DNA from: Hafnia alvei | GTDB lineage: Bacteria > Pseudomonadota > Gammaproteobacteria > Enterobacterales > Enterobacteriaceae | Length of the DNA stretch: 64,000 bases | Reading direction: 5' to 3' | Assembly (NCBI RefSeq): GCF_034424155.1 | Contig: NZ_CP139992.1 | Location: 1,070,012 to 1,134,011, forward strand | Part shown: piece by piece, positions 1 to 8,444 of the stretch | Numbering within the stretch: position 1 is the first letter of the stretch | How the letters are laid out: every line of letters starts with the position of its first letter | Notes under the pieces: generated by a model | Told to the model about the DNA's origin: nothing | The model's input: only the letters and a program-made list of their open reading frames with translations | Database searches by the model: none | Position numbers and translations under genes: made by a program

Positions 1-1386
1 ACGATGCGGTGATTTTCGCGATACTCTACTATGTATGCTACCTGATAACTCACTTGCGGCCAGCAATGCTGAGGCTGTTGCATTCACCAGTTTTTCGCAG
101 TTGTTGCTGCCCATAATCTCAATATATGCGCGAGCCAGATATTGCGCGAAACTGTTCGGAGTTGCTTCCTTTCGTGCGGTACTGGGGTCATAGGTGGGTA
201 CGTAATGCCCTATAGCATGGGGGACGAGGCCATCTTCTTTTAGCTCGTGGACTCCAGCGATTGCGGTAAACACGCCACACTTTAAAGTTGCTGCATCAAA
301 GGATTCAATAAGATAATCGCCATAGCGGGGAAGGACTGATTGCACTGAGGCATCGTCGAAGAGAAAGATTGTTGGAGCTTTTGGTTCGGTATTTATTCGG
401 GCTGGTGGACCGGCACCAATTAATGCTTGTGGCGCGACGCCGAGGCCCTTTACTTTATCGGCTATATCTTGGGAAAAGCGATAGCTTCGCGGAAGAACAT
501 GGACTACGGAACCTGGGAATGGATCGGTACTTGCACCTTTGAGTCCGGTCCGTGAATAGATTGCTTGATTCGAATCGCCGAATCGTTGCCGCCGCGACGG
601 TGAATCGCCAGCGCAGAAGATTCGATGCAACAGTGCCGATTGTTCCTCGCTATTGTCCTGTGCTTCATCGATGAATACTAAGGGGAAGCGCCGACGTAGA
701 TCCATTGCTGCCTCAGGATTCTTGTTCAGTAACTCATTAGCCCAGACAAACATCTCATCGAAACAGAAATAACCTTGCTCGCTAATCGTGCGACGAGCCT
801 CGAGTATCGCCTGATAAGTCGGGGTCTGTGGCCCGAATCTGCCAGTATTGCCACCAGAGTAGTCGGGTTGAGTGTAGATTAGACATGCTTCTGTTAATCG
901 ATTCTGCTGTAACGCCCAACGCGTATTATTAGGAAGAATATTCCAACGTTTCATTAGGGCGATTTGCGTGTCGATACAGCTCACAGCTATACCCTTCGAG
1001 CGTAGCCATGGCAGGGCCAGAAACTCATTGACGAACGAATGGATTGTTCCAACAAAGTGTGGGTAGCGTGAGAGTGCGATCCCTGCAGCTGAGTTGCTGA
1101 GTTTAGCATTAATCTCGTTACGAGCTGCATTGGTGTGTGAAAGTACACAAATACCCTGCTGGCGGTATGGCCAACGCATTGCTAATATCGCTAGCTTGGC
1201 AACAAGCAATGTTGTTTTCCCACTTCCGGGACATGCCTCGAAATCGGTCGTGTCGAGATTTAGCATTGCTTTAAGCCGACTATCATCATCACCGACCGGA
1301 GCAAAACCATCGTCTCCAACTCCCATCAGTGCTGCTGCCCAAGCAATATCCTGTTCGCGAATAAGGCCATCAAACATTGAAGTCAT
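1..1386 (-). CDS. gajB: Gabija protein GajB, UvrD/PcrA-like helicase (partial, C-terminus off the left edge)
   Basis: The gene is open from position 1386 to the window edge (462 codons), so the C-terminus is missing. The translation shows superfamily 1 helicase motifs: Walker A ACPGSGKTT at residues 51-59, the Ib-like GTIHSF at about 113-118, the Walker B/motif II IDEAQD around 239-244, a GDSNQAIYS motif III, and LPRSYRFS further on. The ATG at 1386 overlaps the stop of the upstream nuclease gene (ATGA), implying translational coupling; a second in-frame ATG lies at 1377. An OLD-family nuclease gene followed directly by a UvrD-like helicase gene is the defining layout of Gabija, in which GajB helps GajA sense or act on phage DNA and nucleotide depletion. 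The Bacillus GajB is about 490 residues, so most of the protein is visible. Function is inferred from family and pairing. Confidence 0.85.
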   Translation of the reverse strand, partial: MTSMFDGLIREQDIAWAAALMGVGDDGFAPVGDDDSRLKAMLNLDTTDFEACPGSGKTTLLVAKLAILAMRWPYRQQGICVLSHTNAARNEINAKLSNSAAGIALSRYPHFVGTIHSFVNEFLALPWLRSKGIAVSCIDTQIALMKRWNILPNNTRWALQQNRLTEACLIYTQPDYSGGNTGRFGPQTPTYQAILEARRTISEQGYFCFDEMFVWANELLNKNPEAAMDLRRRFPLVFIDEAQDNSEEQSALLHRIFCAGDSPSRRQRFGDSNQAIYSRTGLKGASTDPFPGSVVHVLPRSYRFSQDIADKVKGLGVAPQALIGAGPPARINTEPKAPTIFLFDDASVQSVLPRYGDYLIESFDAATLKCGVFTAIAGVHELKEDGLVPHAIGHYVPTYDPSTARKEATPNSFAQYLARAYIEIMGSNNCEKLVNATASALLAASELSGSIHSRVSRKSPHR

Positions 1387-3404
1387 TCCTCAGTCACAGT
1401 GTCATTGATCGCTATATCGAATGGTGTAGTTACATGTGAAATAGCTGCAATGATATAAGGAGGTAATTGATTAAGCAGAGCGTTCGAATCCATTTTACCT
1501 GACTCAATGTCATTTTCTAATAGCTCTGCCATATACTGCGCAGCGATTGCCTTTGATGCTCCATTCGACTCGAATAACGCGTAGACATGCGAACTGAGAA
1601 TCTCTAGGTCAGTAGTACTATCCATGATAGCTTCATAAGCTGCATCAGCAGCAGTGATAATGTCGGCTTTGATGGCTGTACCAGCGTTGAGTCGGTCATC
1701 AGCGAGTGCGAGCGACGCAGCCTGATACATTTGCTTACCGAGGCCATGAAAAGCGAGATCATATTCGAGTGTCCATTCATCCGCTACGAAGGTTTCGACA
1801 TTCTGACCCGACGCTTTAGCTCGTCGAATAATGCGGCGCTGCTCTAGTGCATTACCGGGAAAATCTGCCTTAATTCGCCATTGTCGTTTCGATGGCGGTA
1901 TAACTGGTACTTGTTGACCTTCCTCGAGCTTGCCGACGATCCATGGTGCTAAATCAGGCATTACGTCCATGTCAGTGATGCATGCTACCGGAATATTAAT
2001 CATTCCGTCCTTCTCAGGATCTTGCCGCATGAAGATTCGTGCATAGCGACCAAGACCGACGCCACCAACATTTACAACTGACACGCCATGATGATGGAAA
2101 TCGCGGCCGAGAAGTTTTGCTAACACTGGCAATAAAATATTTTCGGCATCGCCTTCAACAATCATTACGGCCCGAGCAAATAATAGATTAGCCTTGGTCA
2201 CATCGAGGAAGCGTTCAAGGAAGCGATAGTCCGATGGGCTAAGCTGAGTTTTACCTTTACATAGTGGAAAGGCTCGGCCACCCTCAACTAAAGCTATATT
2301 GTCAAGATGCAGTTCTGAGGCAAGGCTAGGGCTATGTGTCGTGACGATAATTTGGATATGTTGATGGTCAGTGCGTTCTTTTTTTGCTTGTTCTTGCAAG
2401 AATGACATAAGACGAAGCTGGCGCTGAGGATGGAGATGAGCCTCTGGTTCTTCAATCAATAGTAATGGAAAACCGTCGCTTTCGGCTGCAAGCAGAAGTA
2501 ACTCACAAGCCATGAATAGCAGATTGTTAGAGCCAAGTCCCCTACTATGATGATTATCGACTTCGGCCGAACCAGTCAAGGTAAGTTCAAGTTTTTCGAG
2601 TAGTTGGCGTAATCGGAGGTTATCTTCCTGTGTGCTGGCGACGCCTATCCGTGCTAGCAGCATATCGTTGGCGAATGACAGTGGAGCAAGATATTCTTCA
2701 TTGAGACGCTTGCGTGCTTGTTTAATACCTTCACTCTCACCAAATAAATAGCTGGCATAATCTCCAAGTCCGAGAATACTCAAAGTTTTCGGATCGACTG
2801 GCGGATCGATATGTCTGTCGAAAGCATTTCCTGTCTCACGTATTTCCTTTGTGTGCTGTAGGATTTGCGATAATCTTGATCCTCGGCCTGCGCTCATCGC
2901 ACGTTCGGCATCGCGAAGGGGACGTAGATAAGCCGCCGTCAATAGCGATCTCGCTCCAAGATCAAGCAATGGTCCATCCCCTATAGCGCCAGTACGCCAT
3001 TCGGGTGGAAGCACCCGGCGTGAGCTTCCTTCTTTAGTATTGCGTTTTGCCACCCAAGTGATGATGAGTACGGTTTCGACTGCTTCCCCAATCGTTTCAT
3101 AGGTCAGAAATTCTGAAAAGGCACCACGATCTGCCGCCGTAAGCCCACTAAATGTCAGTCGGATTACTATCTGATCCGCGCGTTCAGAGTGCGGAGTGGC
3201 TTGGTGAAAATCACTGGTGTCAATGCGCATAAAATCTTGGTCACGTGTACCTAGCACTAACCGGATGGCATCAATCACAGTGGTCTTTCCCGCATCATTC
3301 TCTCCAACTAATGCGGTTAGCCCTGGATTTAGTGTTAGCACAAAGGCGTTTTCGGCGGCTCCAAACAACCGAAAGTTCTCAATTCGAATTTCTGATATGT
3401 ACAT
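1383..3404 (-). CDS. gajA: Gabija protein GajA, OLD-family ATPase/TOPRIM nuclease
   Basis: This 673-residue protein has an N-terminal ABC-type ATPase with Walker A GENDAGKT at residues 34-41. An LGSNN signature-like segment is followed by Walker B with EEPEAHLHP (E318/E319) and an H-loop TTHSPS. The C-terminal TOPRIM nuclease domain shows VEGDAEN with the conserved glutamate near residue 417, a glycine-rich VNVGGVG strand, and the metal-binding DMD at 478-480. These are the marks of class 2 OLD nucleases, which occur beside UvrD-like helicases. In characterised Gabija systems GajA is a nucleotide-sensing DNA-nicking endonuclease that assembles with GajB. Its stop overlaps the gajB start by four bases. 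It is somewhat longer than the roughly 580-residue Bacillus protein. All key catalytic residues appear present, so the system is probably functional. Confidence 0.88.
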   Translation of the reverse strand: MYISEIRIENFRLFGAAENAFVLTLNPGLTALVGENDAGKTTVIDAIRLVLGTRDQDFMRIDTSDFHQATPHSERADQIVIRLTFSGLTAADRGAFSEFLTYETIGEAVETVLIITWVAKRNTKEGSSRRVLPPEWRTGAIGDGPLLDLGARSLLTAAYLRPLRDAERAMSAGRGSRLSQILQHTKEIRETGNAFDRHIDPPVDPKTLSILGLGDYASYLFGESEGIKQARKRLNEEYLAPLSFANDMLLARIGVASTQEDNLRLRQLLEKLELTLTGSAEVDNHHSRGLGSNNLLFMACELLLLAAESDGFPLLLIEEPEAHLHPQRQLRLMSFLQEQAKKERTDHQHIQIIVTTHSPSLASELHLDNIALVEGGRAFPLCKGKTQLSPSDYRFLERFLDVTKANLLFARAVMIVEGDAENILLPVLAKLLGRDFHHHGVSVVNVGGVGLGRYARIFMRQDPEKDGMINIPVACITDMDVMPDLAPWIVGKLEEGQQVPVIPPSKRQWRIKADFPGNALEQRRIIRRAKASGQNVETFVADEWTLEYDLAFHGLGKQMYQAASLALADDRLNAGTAIKADIITAADAAYEAIMDSTTDLEILSSHVYALFESNGASKAIAAQYMAELLENDIESGKMDSNALLNQLPPYIIAAISHVTTPFDIAINDTVTEE

Positions 3405-3723
3405 TTAAGACTCCTTCCACTGTTACCGATTTTAGCAAGAAGAGCATTGTCAAGAAACCAGAGTGTTTGGTTTTCTACCGAGCCTTGAAAGCCCCATTTT
3501 TTATGTTTATTACCAATGTTAAAAGGAGAAATTGGTAAGCTCGAAATGCCTGTATTATTGTCTGAGCTTCTTCAGACTTCATTGTTTGAAGGCTATAAAT
3601 AGTCAACAATTCATACAGATCTATGATGGATGCCATAGAGTTGTATGCAGATAATGTAAAAAATGAAATACAGCCTCCTGCTACAACTGCTACATGTAGC
3701 AGTTGTAGCAGGGATAAAGGGGG
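3405..3723. other. Intergenic stretch upstream of gajA
   Basis: About 320 bases between the gajA start and the end of the 641-residue unknown gene. It should carry the gajA-gajB promoter on the minus strand, but I cannot single out convincing -35/-10 boxes. Its one striking element is a perfect palindrome at its right end, listed separately. Short open frames here lack protein-like composition and were not called. Confidence 0.6.
3677..3712. repeat. Perfect 36-bp palindrome made of repeated CTGCTACA units
   Basis: The 18-base half CCTGCTACAACTGCTACA (3677-3694) is followed immediately by its exact reverse complement (3695-3712). Each half contains the unit CTGCTACA twice, so four copies of one motif are arranged head to head with no loop. 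It lies 11 bases past the stop codon of the 641-residue gene and about 270 bases upstream of gajA. There is no adjoining T-run on the minus strand, where the nearest run of Ts comes about 10 bases later, so it is not a textbook terminator. A dimeric regulator operator, a replication-initiator site or an unusual terminator are all possible. Confidence 0.9.
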
Positions 3724-5649
3724 TCACTCACCATTTTTGAAACACTTACTGCTCAGGTCGTGTATTAGCGCCATTTTTTGAGATTTCTCACCTTCAGCTA
3801 AAGGTTTAATTTTCCCTGCTCTCTCATTTACAATTCTGATAGCCTCAGCTAAAAATTCTCGCTTAATTACACGCTCTTCTGAATTACCGACAAGTCCGGA
3901 AATATGCACCAACTTCTCCCCAGGCAGTGTCAGGTAAGGTTTTATATAATTTAGGTTAAGAATGCAGTTATACAATGTAAATTCATTCAAATAGCTTACG
4001 AGGTTTTGTCTGCACTCCCGAACGGTTAATATTTTCTCATCTATAATTAACTTGGCCAGTTCTTCGCTATTAATAGCTTTCTCGGTTTCATCAAGCCGTT
4101 TATTTATTTTGCCCAATGCAAATTCAACTTCATCCAGAATACCTGTAATAGACTGTGGGTGGATGGCAGAAAGTTCAAGCTCGTTGTAGAAACTTGTCAT
4201 CTGAACCATGTTATTATACTGTTTTATCGCACTCATTATTATCAAGTTATTGGCACACATTACTAATATCAGATCGGGTTGTTTAAATTTGCGATCGATA
4301 TTGACATGATCAGTAAAAACGCCGCGATACGTTAAAATTGTATTTATATCTGAAAGTAACTCTCCATTTTTTATCGTATTTCCATTTAATTTGATGTTAA
4401 GAGCTAACTTGATAGTACTAATAGCCGCTGAGATAAAACCTGGAGGTAGCTCATTAATTGACATTGCATTAGTTTTTTTATTTGCCTCGTTTAAATCGTC
4501 TATACAAATATTATGTATTATTTTAGATAGCGTCAGATAAGGTGTCAGGACAACTGAGTCTGGAGAATTTTTAAGGTTGATAGCCAACTCTATCAGATCT
4601 AATTCAGAAAACACGTCACCTTTAAGAGAACTGAAAACAAGATGCCAAATGACCTTGATATCCAACCATGTATCTTCGTTTATCTCTATCGAATAAGGTT
4701 TGGTCGCTTTCTTCTGAAACTCTTCTATTAAAGATTTCAGCAACCGCTCATCGAAGTTTTTCGATTCATAAAGATATTGATGTAATGCCAAATAATAGCT
4801 GTCATTCAGACCCTCTACCTGATAAAGGGTTCGGTAAAAACTGGAAAGGTGTTCAGTCAGCCCAATCTTTCGTTCCAAAGCCAGCAGGACTCGAAGCGAA
4901 GAGTAAGCTACTTTAAAATCATCCAGCTGACCTTTAATTTTGTTAAACTCATCCTCGTCTAATGTTGTTTGGGAATATTCGATGCATTCATCAATGGCAC
5001 TATTCATCCATGTTTTTATAGGTGTGCTTTTTTTTCTGATATTTCTTATATATTCAGACAGTGGGCTGAAAACTTTTTTATAACTCCCGTCAGGTGACTT
5101 GATAAGATCCCTTAAATAGTTTTTCACTCCTTGTAGGATATCCCTTCCATTATTTTCCAGTGTAGGGCAATGATCACTCAACAAAAAACTATGTATATGA
5201 AAGTAGAATCCGCTGTTATTAGTGGTGTTAAAAGTTTTGTGTATATCAAGTGCTAAGCATGAAGAAACCCCGAGCTGAATATAACGTTCGAATACTTGGC
5301 TCCGGGTCAGAGTGCTGAACACGGGATAAGACATGATTTGATTATAAAACATTTCGTATTTGTAGAACAAACTACGACGTTCTTCTTCACTGAATACCCT
5401 TTCTTTATCAATTATTCCGATTATCTCATTATAGCGCTGATTAAAAAACGCCTGATGACGCCAAAAACTTCCATATGCTCGTATATCCCGCTGTTTACTC
5501 CCTTCCCTGAATACTCCCAAAATCTGACAGACGTCGTACATCAGTTTTGCAAATGCATGTGCCACTGAACTTCCTCCGGTTGGTTTCCATTTTTCTACGC
5601 GGACACTATCCCAGATGCTATGGCAAATTTCTAATCCAGCCAAAGACAT
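3724..5649 (-). CDS. Unrecognised 641-residue protein between the AlpA regulator and Gabija
   Basis: I do not recognise this protein. The frame is open to 5703, but ATG 5649 (MSLAGLEICHS) is the more plausible start because the longer form would overlap the divergent alpA gene. The sequence looks soluble and mainly helical, rich in Lys, Glu, Leu, Ile and Asn, with no evident membrane segment, Walker box or metal-binding motif. A charged stretch around residues 530-580 could form a coiled coil. The gene is more AT-rich than the core genes, as expected for acquired DNA. It sits divergent from alpA and upstream of gajAB on the same strand, a common cargo position in tmRNA-integrated islands. An uncharacterised defence or abortive-infection gene is one possibility, but nothing in the sequence proves it. 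Confidence 0.7.
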   Translation of the reverse strand: MSLAGLEICHSIWDSVRVEKWKPTGGSSVAHAFAKLMYDVCQILGVFREGSKQRDIRAYGSFWRHQAFFNQRYNEIIGIIDKERVFSEEERRSLFYKYEMFYNQIMSYPVFSTLTRSQVFERYIQLGVSSCLALDIHKTFNTTNNSGFYFHIHSFLLSDHCPTLENNGRDILQGVKNYLRDLIKSPDGSYKKVFSPLSEYIRNIRKKSTPIKTWMNSAIDECIEYSQTTLDEDEFNKIKGQLDDFKVAYSSLRVLLALERKIGLTEHLSSFYRTLYQVEGLNDSYYLALHQYLYESKNFDERLLKSLIEEFQKKATKPYSIEINEDTWLDIKVIWHLVFSSLKGDVFSELDLIELAINLKNSPDSVVLTPYLTLSKIIHNICIDDLNEANKKTNAMSINELPPGFISAAISTIKLALNIKLNGNTIKNGELLSDINTILTYRGVFTDHVNIDRKFKQPDLILVMCANNLIIMSAIKQYNNMVQMTSFYNELELSAIHPQSITGILDEVEFALGKINKRLDETEKAINSEELAKLIIDEKILTVRECRQNLVSYLNEFTLYNCILNLNYIKPYLTLPGEKLVHISGLVGNSEERVIKREFLAEAIRIVNERAGKIKPLAEGEKSQKMALIHDLSSKCFKNGE

Positions 5650-5667
5650 CCAACAGGAGAAGTGAAA

Positions 5668-5889
5668 ATGTCGAACGTTAGTGCACCAAAAACACACCCG
5701 CAACGCATCCTGCGCATGACTGAGTTGACGGCGATTCTTGGGATCTCGCGCTCAAGTATCTACGAAAAACTGAATCCTAAATCCAGGTATTACGATGCTG
5801 AGTTCCCCAGACCGGTCCGGCTGGGGGCTGCCTCTGTCGGCTGGCGATCTACTGCTATTGACGAGTGGATCGCTTCCCGAACCGTTTAA
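5668..5889 (+). CDS. alpA: AlpA-family DNA-binding regulator
   Basis: A 73-residue protein with the compact helix-turn-helix pattern of the AlpA family: RMTELTAILGISRSSIYEK, then FPRPVRLG, then VGWRSTAIDEWIASR. In E. coli CP4-57, AlpA activates the integrase gene and so promotes excision of the element. ATG 5668 is chosen because AGGAG at 5655-5659 is correctly spaced from it; an in-frame GTG at 5662 is too close to that site. The gene lies 18 bases from the divergent 641-residue gene. It precedes a YfjI-like gene, the same order as alpA-yfjI in CP4-57. The symbol is by family and position, not by tested function. Confidence 0.85.
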   Translation: MSNVSAPKTHPQRILRMTELTAILGISRSSIYEKLNPKSRYYDAEFPRPVRLGAASVGWRSTAIDEWIASRTV

Positions 5890-5919
5890 TTTTTTTGCAA
5901 AAAAATAAAGGATGATGCA

Positions 5920-7428
5920 ATGAGCAACAAAAATGAAATTAATCATGAACTTAACCTGAAGTTTGATATTCTACCACGTCATATCAGGCGATGGACTTTG
6001 TACCTACACCACATCACAGGTGTGGCGGTTGAGATTATCGTCGTTACGTTATTAGCATTTTTGGGGTTAGCCTGCCAGGATCTGTTTTGCGTTCAGTTGG
6101 GCAATAAACAGCGATTTCCTCTGGCGTTATATCTGTTATTGCTCTCCAGGTCTGGTAGTGGTAAGTCAAGAATATACAGGTTGCTCAAGATCCCTGTTGA
6201 GCAACGGGAGCGGCGATTTGAAGACGAGTATTGTGTCGAGCTTGAGGAGTATGAACGAAGGGTTATTATCTGGCAGGCTGAGTTTAAAGTATTAAATAAG
6301 CTTTACAAAAAAGCACTGAGTCAGGGGGGAGATACGGCTGAAACACGCAAAAAACTTGAAGAGTGTATCAGCCGCCAGCCGCAGAAACCAGTAAGGAAAT
6401 CCATTATTTTAACAAACCCGACAAGAGAAGCGCTCACTAAAGAAATCGGGATGGGGTATCAGAATAAAGCTCTTTTTAACGATGAAGCAGCAGGTGTGTA
6501 TACGAGTAGTTTGTACAACGACCCCACACCTTTCAATACATTCTGGTGTTGGGATAAAGTCACCATTAACAGGGTATCACGGGAAAGCTTTGTTATTGAA
6601 AATTATGTATTTTCATCTTTATTAATGATGCAGCCTCATCCGTATGACAATTCCAGCAAACGGAAAAGGGCCAGTATCAGATTCACAGGATTGCTGGCTC
6701 GTACCCTGATGATAGATATGGAGCAGATTATAAAGCCATACACCATCAATGAGCACAGTGCCAGGGATGAAAGCCTGCTTCAGGAGCTGTATTCTGTCAT
6801 GTCACAACTTATGGACGCCGGTGTTAAGCGAAGAGAAAATGGCGATGAGTATATTGCACTTACCCTTGCTCCGGACGCGCAGGATCTAATGGATGAAACG
6901 TCGTTGAGTTTGCAGCAGCAGATGAAGCCTGGCGGAGCCTTGTATCACTATGATGATATAGCCGCTCGTTTTATCGAGCAGAGTCTCAGGATTGCAGGTA
7001 TTTTTCAGGTTACTGGTGACCCTGAATCGACAGAGATTGTAAGGGAAAATCTGTTGTCTGCTTTGAATCTGACTGACTGGTTTGTAAATCATTCCATTAC
7101 AAAAATTGATTCCACAAGAGAACTTAGTGATGAAGAAAAAATATTATTCTGGCTGGAATCGCATCTTGTAGAAAATGGCTCTTACGATTTCAGAAGAAAC
7201 GACATTATCAAAAATGGCCCAGGATCCATCAGATGCTCTGAGCGGCTTATACCAGCACTGGAAAAGCTTAAATCGAAAGGAATGGTGCAGTTATTCGAAG
7301 AGGCAGGTATCAATTATGTCAAATTTATCGGTTCAACAATGAACCCTGTCGAACTTGCAGCTAAGACCAATACGCCAATACACCAGTCCGGATCACTGAC
7401 ACTGAGCAAGCTGGCTAAACCTGAATAA
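5920..7428 (+). CDS. DUF3987 (YfjI-like) protein with P-loop
   Basis: This 502-residue protein resembles the DUF3987/YfjI group found in P4-like and CP4-type elements. A nucleotide-binding SRSGSGKS occurs around residues 81-88. It is followed by a charged helical stretch, then SIILTNPTREALTKEI and LFNDEAAGVY, where the acidic pair could serve as a Walker B site. The C-terminal part around 410-470 looks like a winged-helix domain (RNDIIKNGPGSIRCSERLIPALEKLKSKG, broken here only for naming its extent). Such proteins are thought to act in element replication, as primase- or helicase-associated factors, but this is poorly tested. ATG 5920 has AAAGGA at 5907-5912. It lies 30 bases after alpA and probably shares its transcript. 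Confidence 0.75.
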   Translation: MSNKNEINHELNLKFDILPRHIRRWTLYLHHITGVAVEIIVVTLLAFLGLACQDLFCVQLGNKQRFPLALYLLLLSRSGSGKSRIYRLLKIPVEQRERRFEDEYCVELEEYERRVIIWQAEFKVLNKLYKKALSQGGDTAETRKKLEECISRQPQKPVRKSIILTNPTREALTKEIGMGYQNKALFNDEAAGVYTSSLYNDPTPFNTFWCWDKVTINRVSRESFVIENYVFSSLLMMQPHPYDNSSKRKRASIRFTGLLARTLMIDMEQIIKPYTINEHSARDESLLQELYSVMSQLMDAGVKRRENGDEYIALTLAPDAQDLMDETSLSLQQQMKPGGALYHYDDIAARFIEQSLRIAGIFQVTGDPESTEIVRENLLSALNLTDWFVNHSITKIDSTRELSDEEKILFWLESHLVENGSYDFRRNDIIKNGPGSIRCSERLIPALEKLKSKGMVQLFEEAGINYVKFIGSTMNPVELAAKTNTPIHQSGSLTLSKLAKPE

Positions 7429-7625
7429 CTTCAGAGTGATTTTTATGATTTAACAACGAGTTATATTGCTCGCAAACCCTAGCTGGTTGCGGGTTAGAGT
7501 GTCGCGAATAATATCGTTTCTTAGTTTTGGTTAGTCGGTATATGTAATATATATCCTTATCAACGTATGCCTGGATACCAGCATAGATAATCCATCTCTG
7601 TGAGAGGAACTGTACGCCTAATCAC

Positions 7626-7648
7626 ATGGGTAGCCCACTGCTACCCAT
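7626..7648. repeat. 9-bp inverted repeat upstream of the replication-protein gene
   Basis: ATGGGTAGC at 7626-7634 and its reverse complement GCTACCCAT at 7640-7648 are separated by five bases. The repeat ends 31 bases before the start codon of the Gp2-like gene, so it could act as an operator or as a leader hairpin. Its GTAGC/GCTAC core is also the core of the palindrome at 3677-3712. Confidence 0.7.
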
Positions 7649-7679
7649 TAATCAACAAATATTACCTGAGTAATTTATT

Positions 7680-8357
7680 ATGAAATTACCTTATGAGTTA
7701 TCTGAAAAAGAATTTGAATCCCTGCTACTGGCAGCAGAAAAGAAATATGACTCCCGGATATCACGCTATATGCTTCGTCGATCACTTGCTGTGATATCTG
7801 ATTATCTGGAAAACTATAACCGGGTATTCGCATTACGTGCTGATCTGAGGTTTGCTCAGTCCCATGTGCCAGGAGAGCCAGATATGCCGACATGCTTTCA
7901 GAAAGATGATGAGAAAGCCATCACTCGGGCTATAGAATCCCTTAAGAGTCAGCTAAGGGAAGAGCACAAGCGTTCTGGCAGGGCTGGTGAGTCTGCGCCA
8001 CTCGCCTATATCTGGGCCAGAGAGCGTGTTACCGGGGAACATCCTCACTACCATCTGATTCTGCTGTTTGACAAAGAGGTTTATGCCTATCTGGGGAATT
8101 ACACTGAATCTGATGCTGATAATATGGGGACCCGTATTCAGAAAGCCTGGTGCAGCGCCATTGGGCTTGATTATCCTGAATATGCTTATCTCCCGCATTT
8201 TCCGAAGAACCACAGCATTTGGTTCACACGACACGATGCGTTAACGTTAAGTGATGATTATTATGACTTTTTGCTACGGGTGGCCTATCTGAGCAAAGAC
8301 TACAGCAAAGACTTCTATGACGGTTATCGCAACTTTGGCACAAGCCAGCTTATATGA
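7680..8357 (+). CDS. YfjJ/YagK-like (inovirus Gp2-type) replication protein
   Basis: A 225-residue protein resembling the YagK/YfjJ C-terminal family, annotated in many genomes as inovirus-type Gp2. The segment HPHYHLILLFD at about residues 121-131 has the histidine-hydrophobe-histidine pattern of HUH rolling-circle nucleases. A late LSKDYSKDFYDG segment offers candidate catalytic tyrosines. This suggests a DNA-nicking replication initiator, though a structural or regulatory relic cannot be excluded. In CP4-57, yfjJ also follows yfjI. A 250-base gap separates it from the DUF3987 gene. I see no strong ribosome binding site before ATG 7680. Confidence 0.7.
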   Translation: MKLPYELSEKEFESLLLAAEKKYDSRISRYMLRRSLAVISDYLENYNRVFALRADLRFAQSHVPGEPDMPTCFQKDDEKAITRAIESLKSQLREEHKRSGRAGESAPLAYIWARERVTGEHPHYHLILLFDKEVYAYLGNYTESDADNMGTRIQKAWCSAIGLDYPEYAYLPHFPKNHSIWFTRHDALTLSDDYYDFLLRVAYLSKDYSKDFYDGYRNFGTSQLI

Positions 8358-8444
8358 CGGAAGCTGAAAGGCCGGTAGAACTTATGATGCAGACTTGCCG
8401 ATAAAGCGCAGGTCTGCATCTATTTCTTGATTCTATTTCCACCA

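Noticed and set aside
1094-1408. 104-codon plus-strand frame at the left edge
   Set aside because: Lies antisense inside gajB, whose helicase motifs identify the real coding strand.
3217-3538. Two plus-strand open frames over the gajA start and its upstream region
   Set aside because: They are antisense to gajA for most of their length, with no ribosome site and non-protein-like composition.
3531-3660. TTG-started frame of about 40 codons after AAGGAG
   Set aside because: Cys-rich, low-complexity translation with no family resemblance; a chance frame in an AT-rich spacer.
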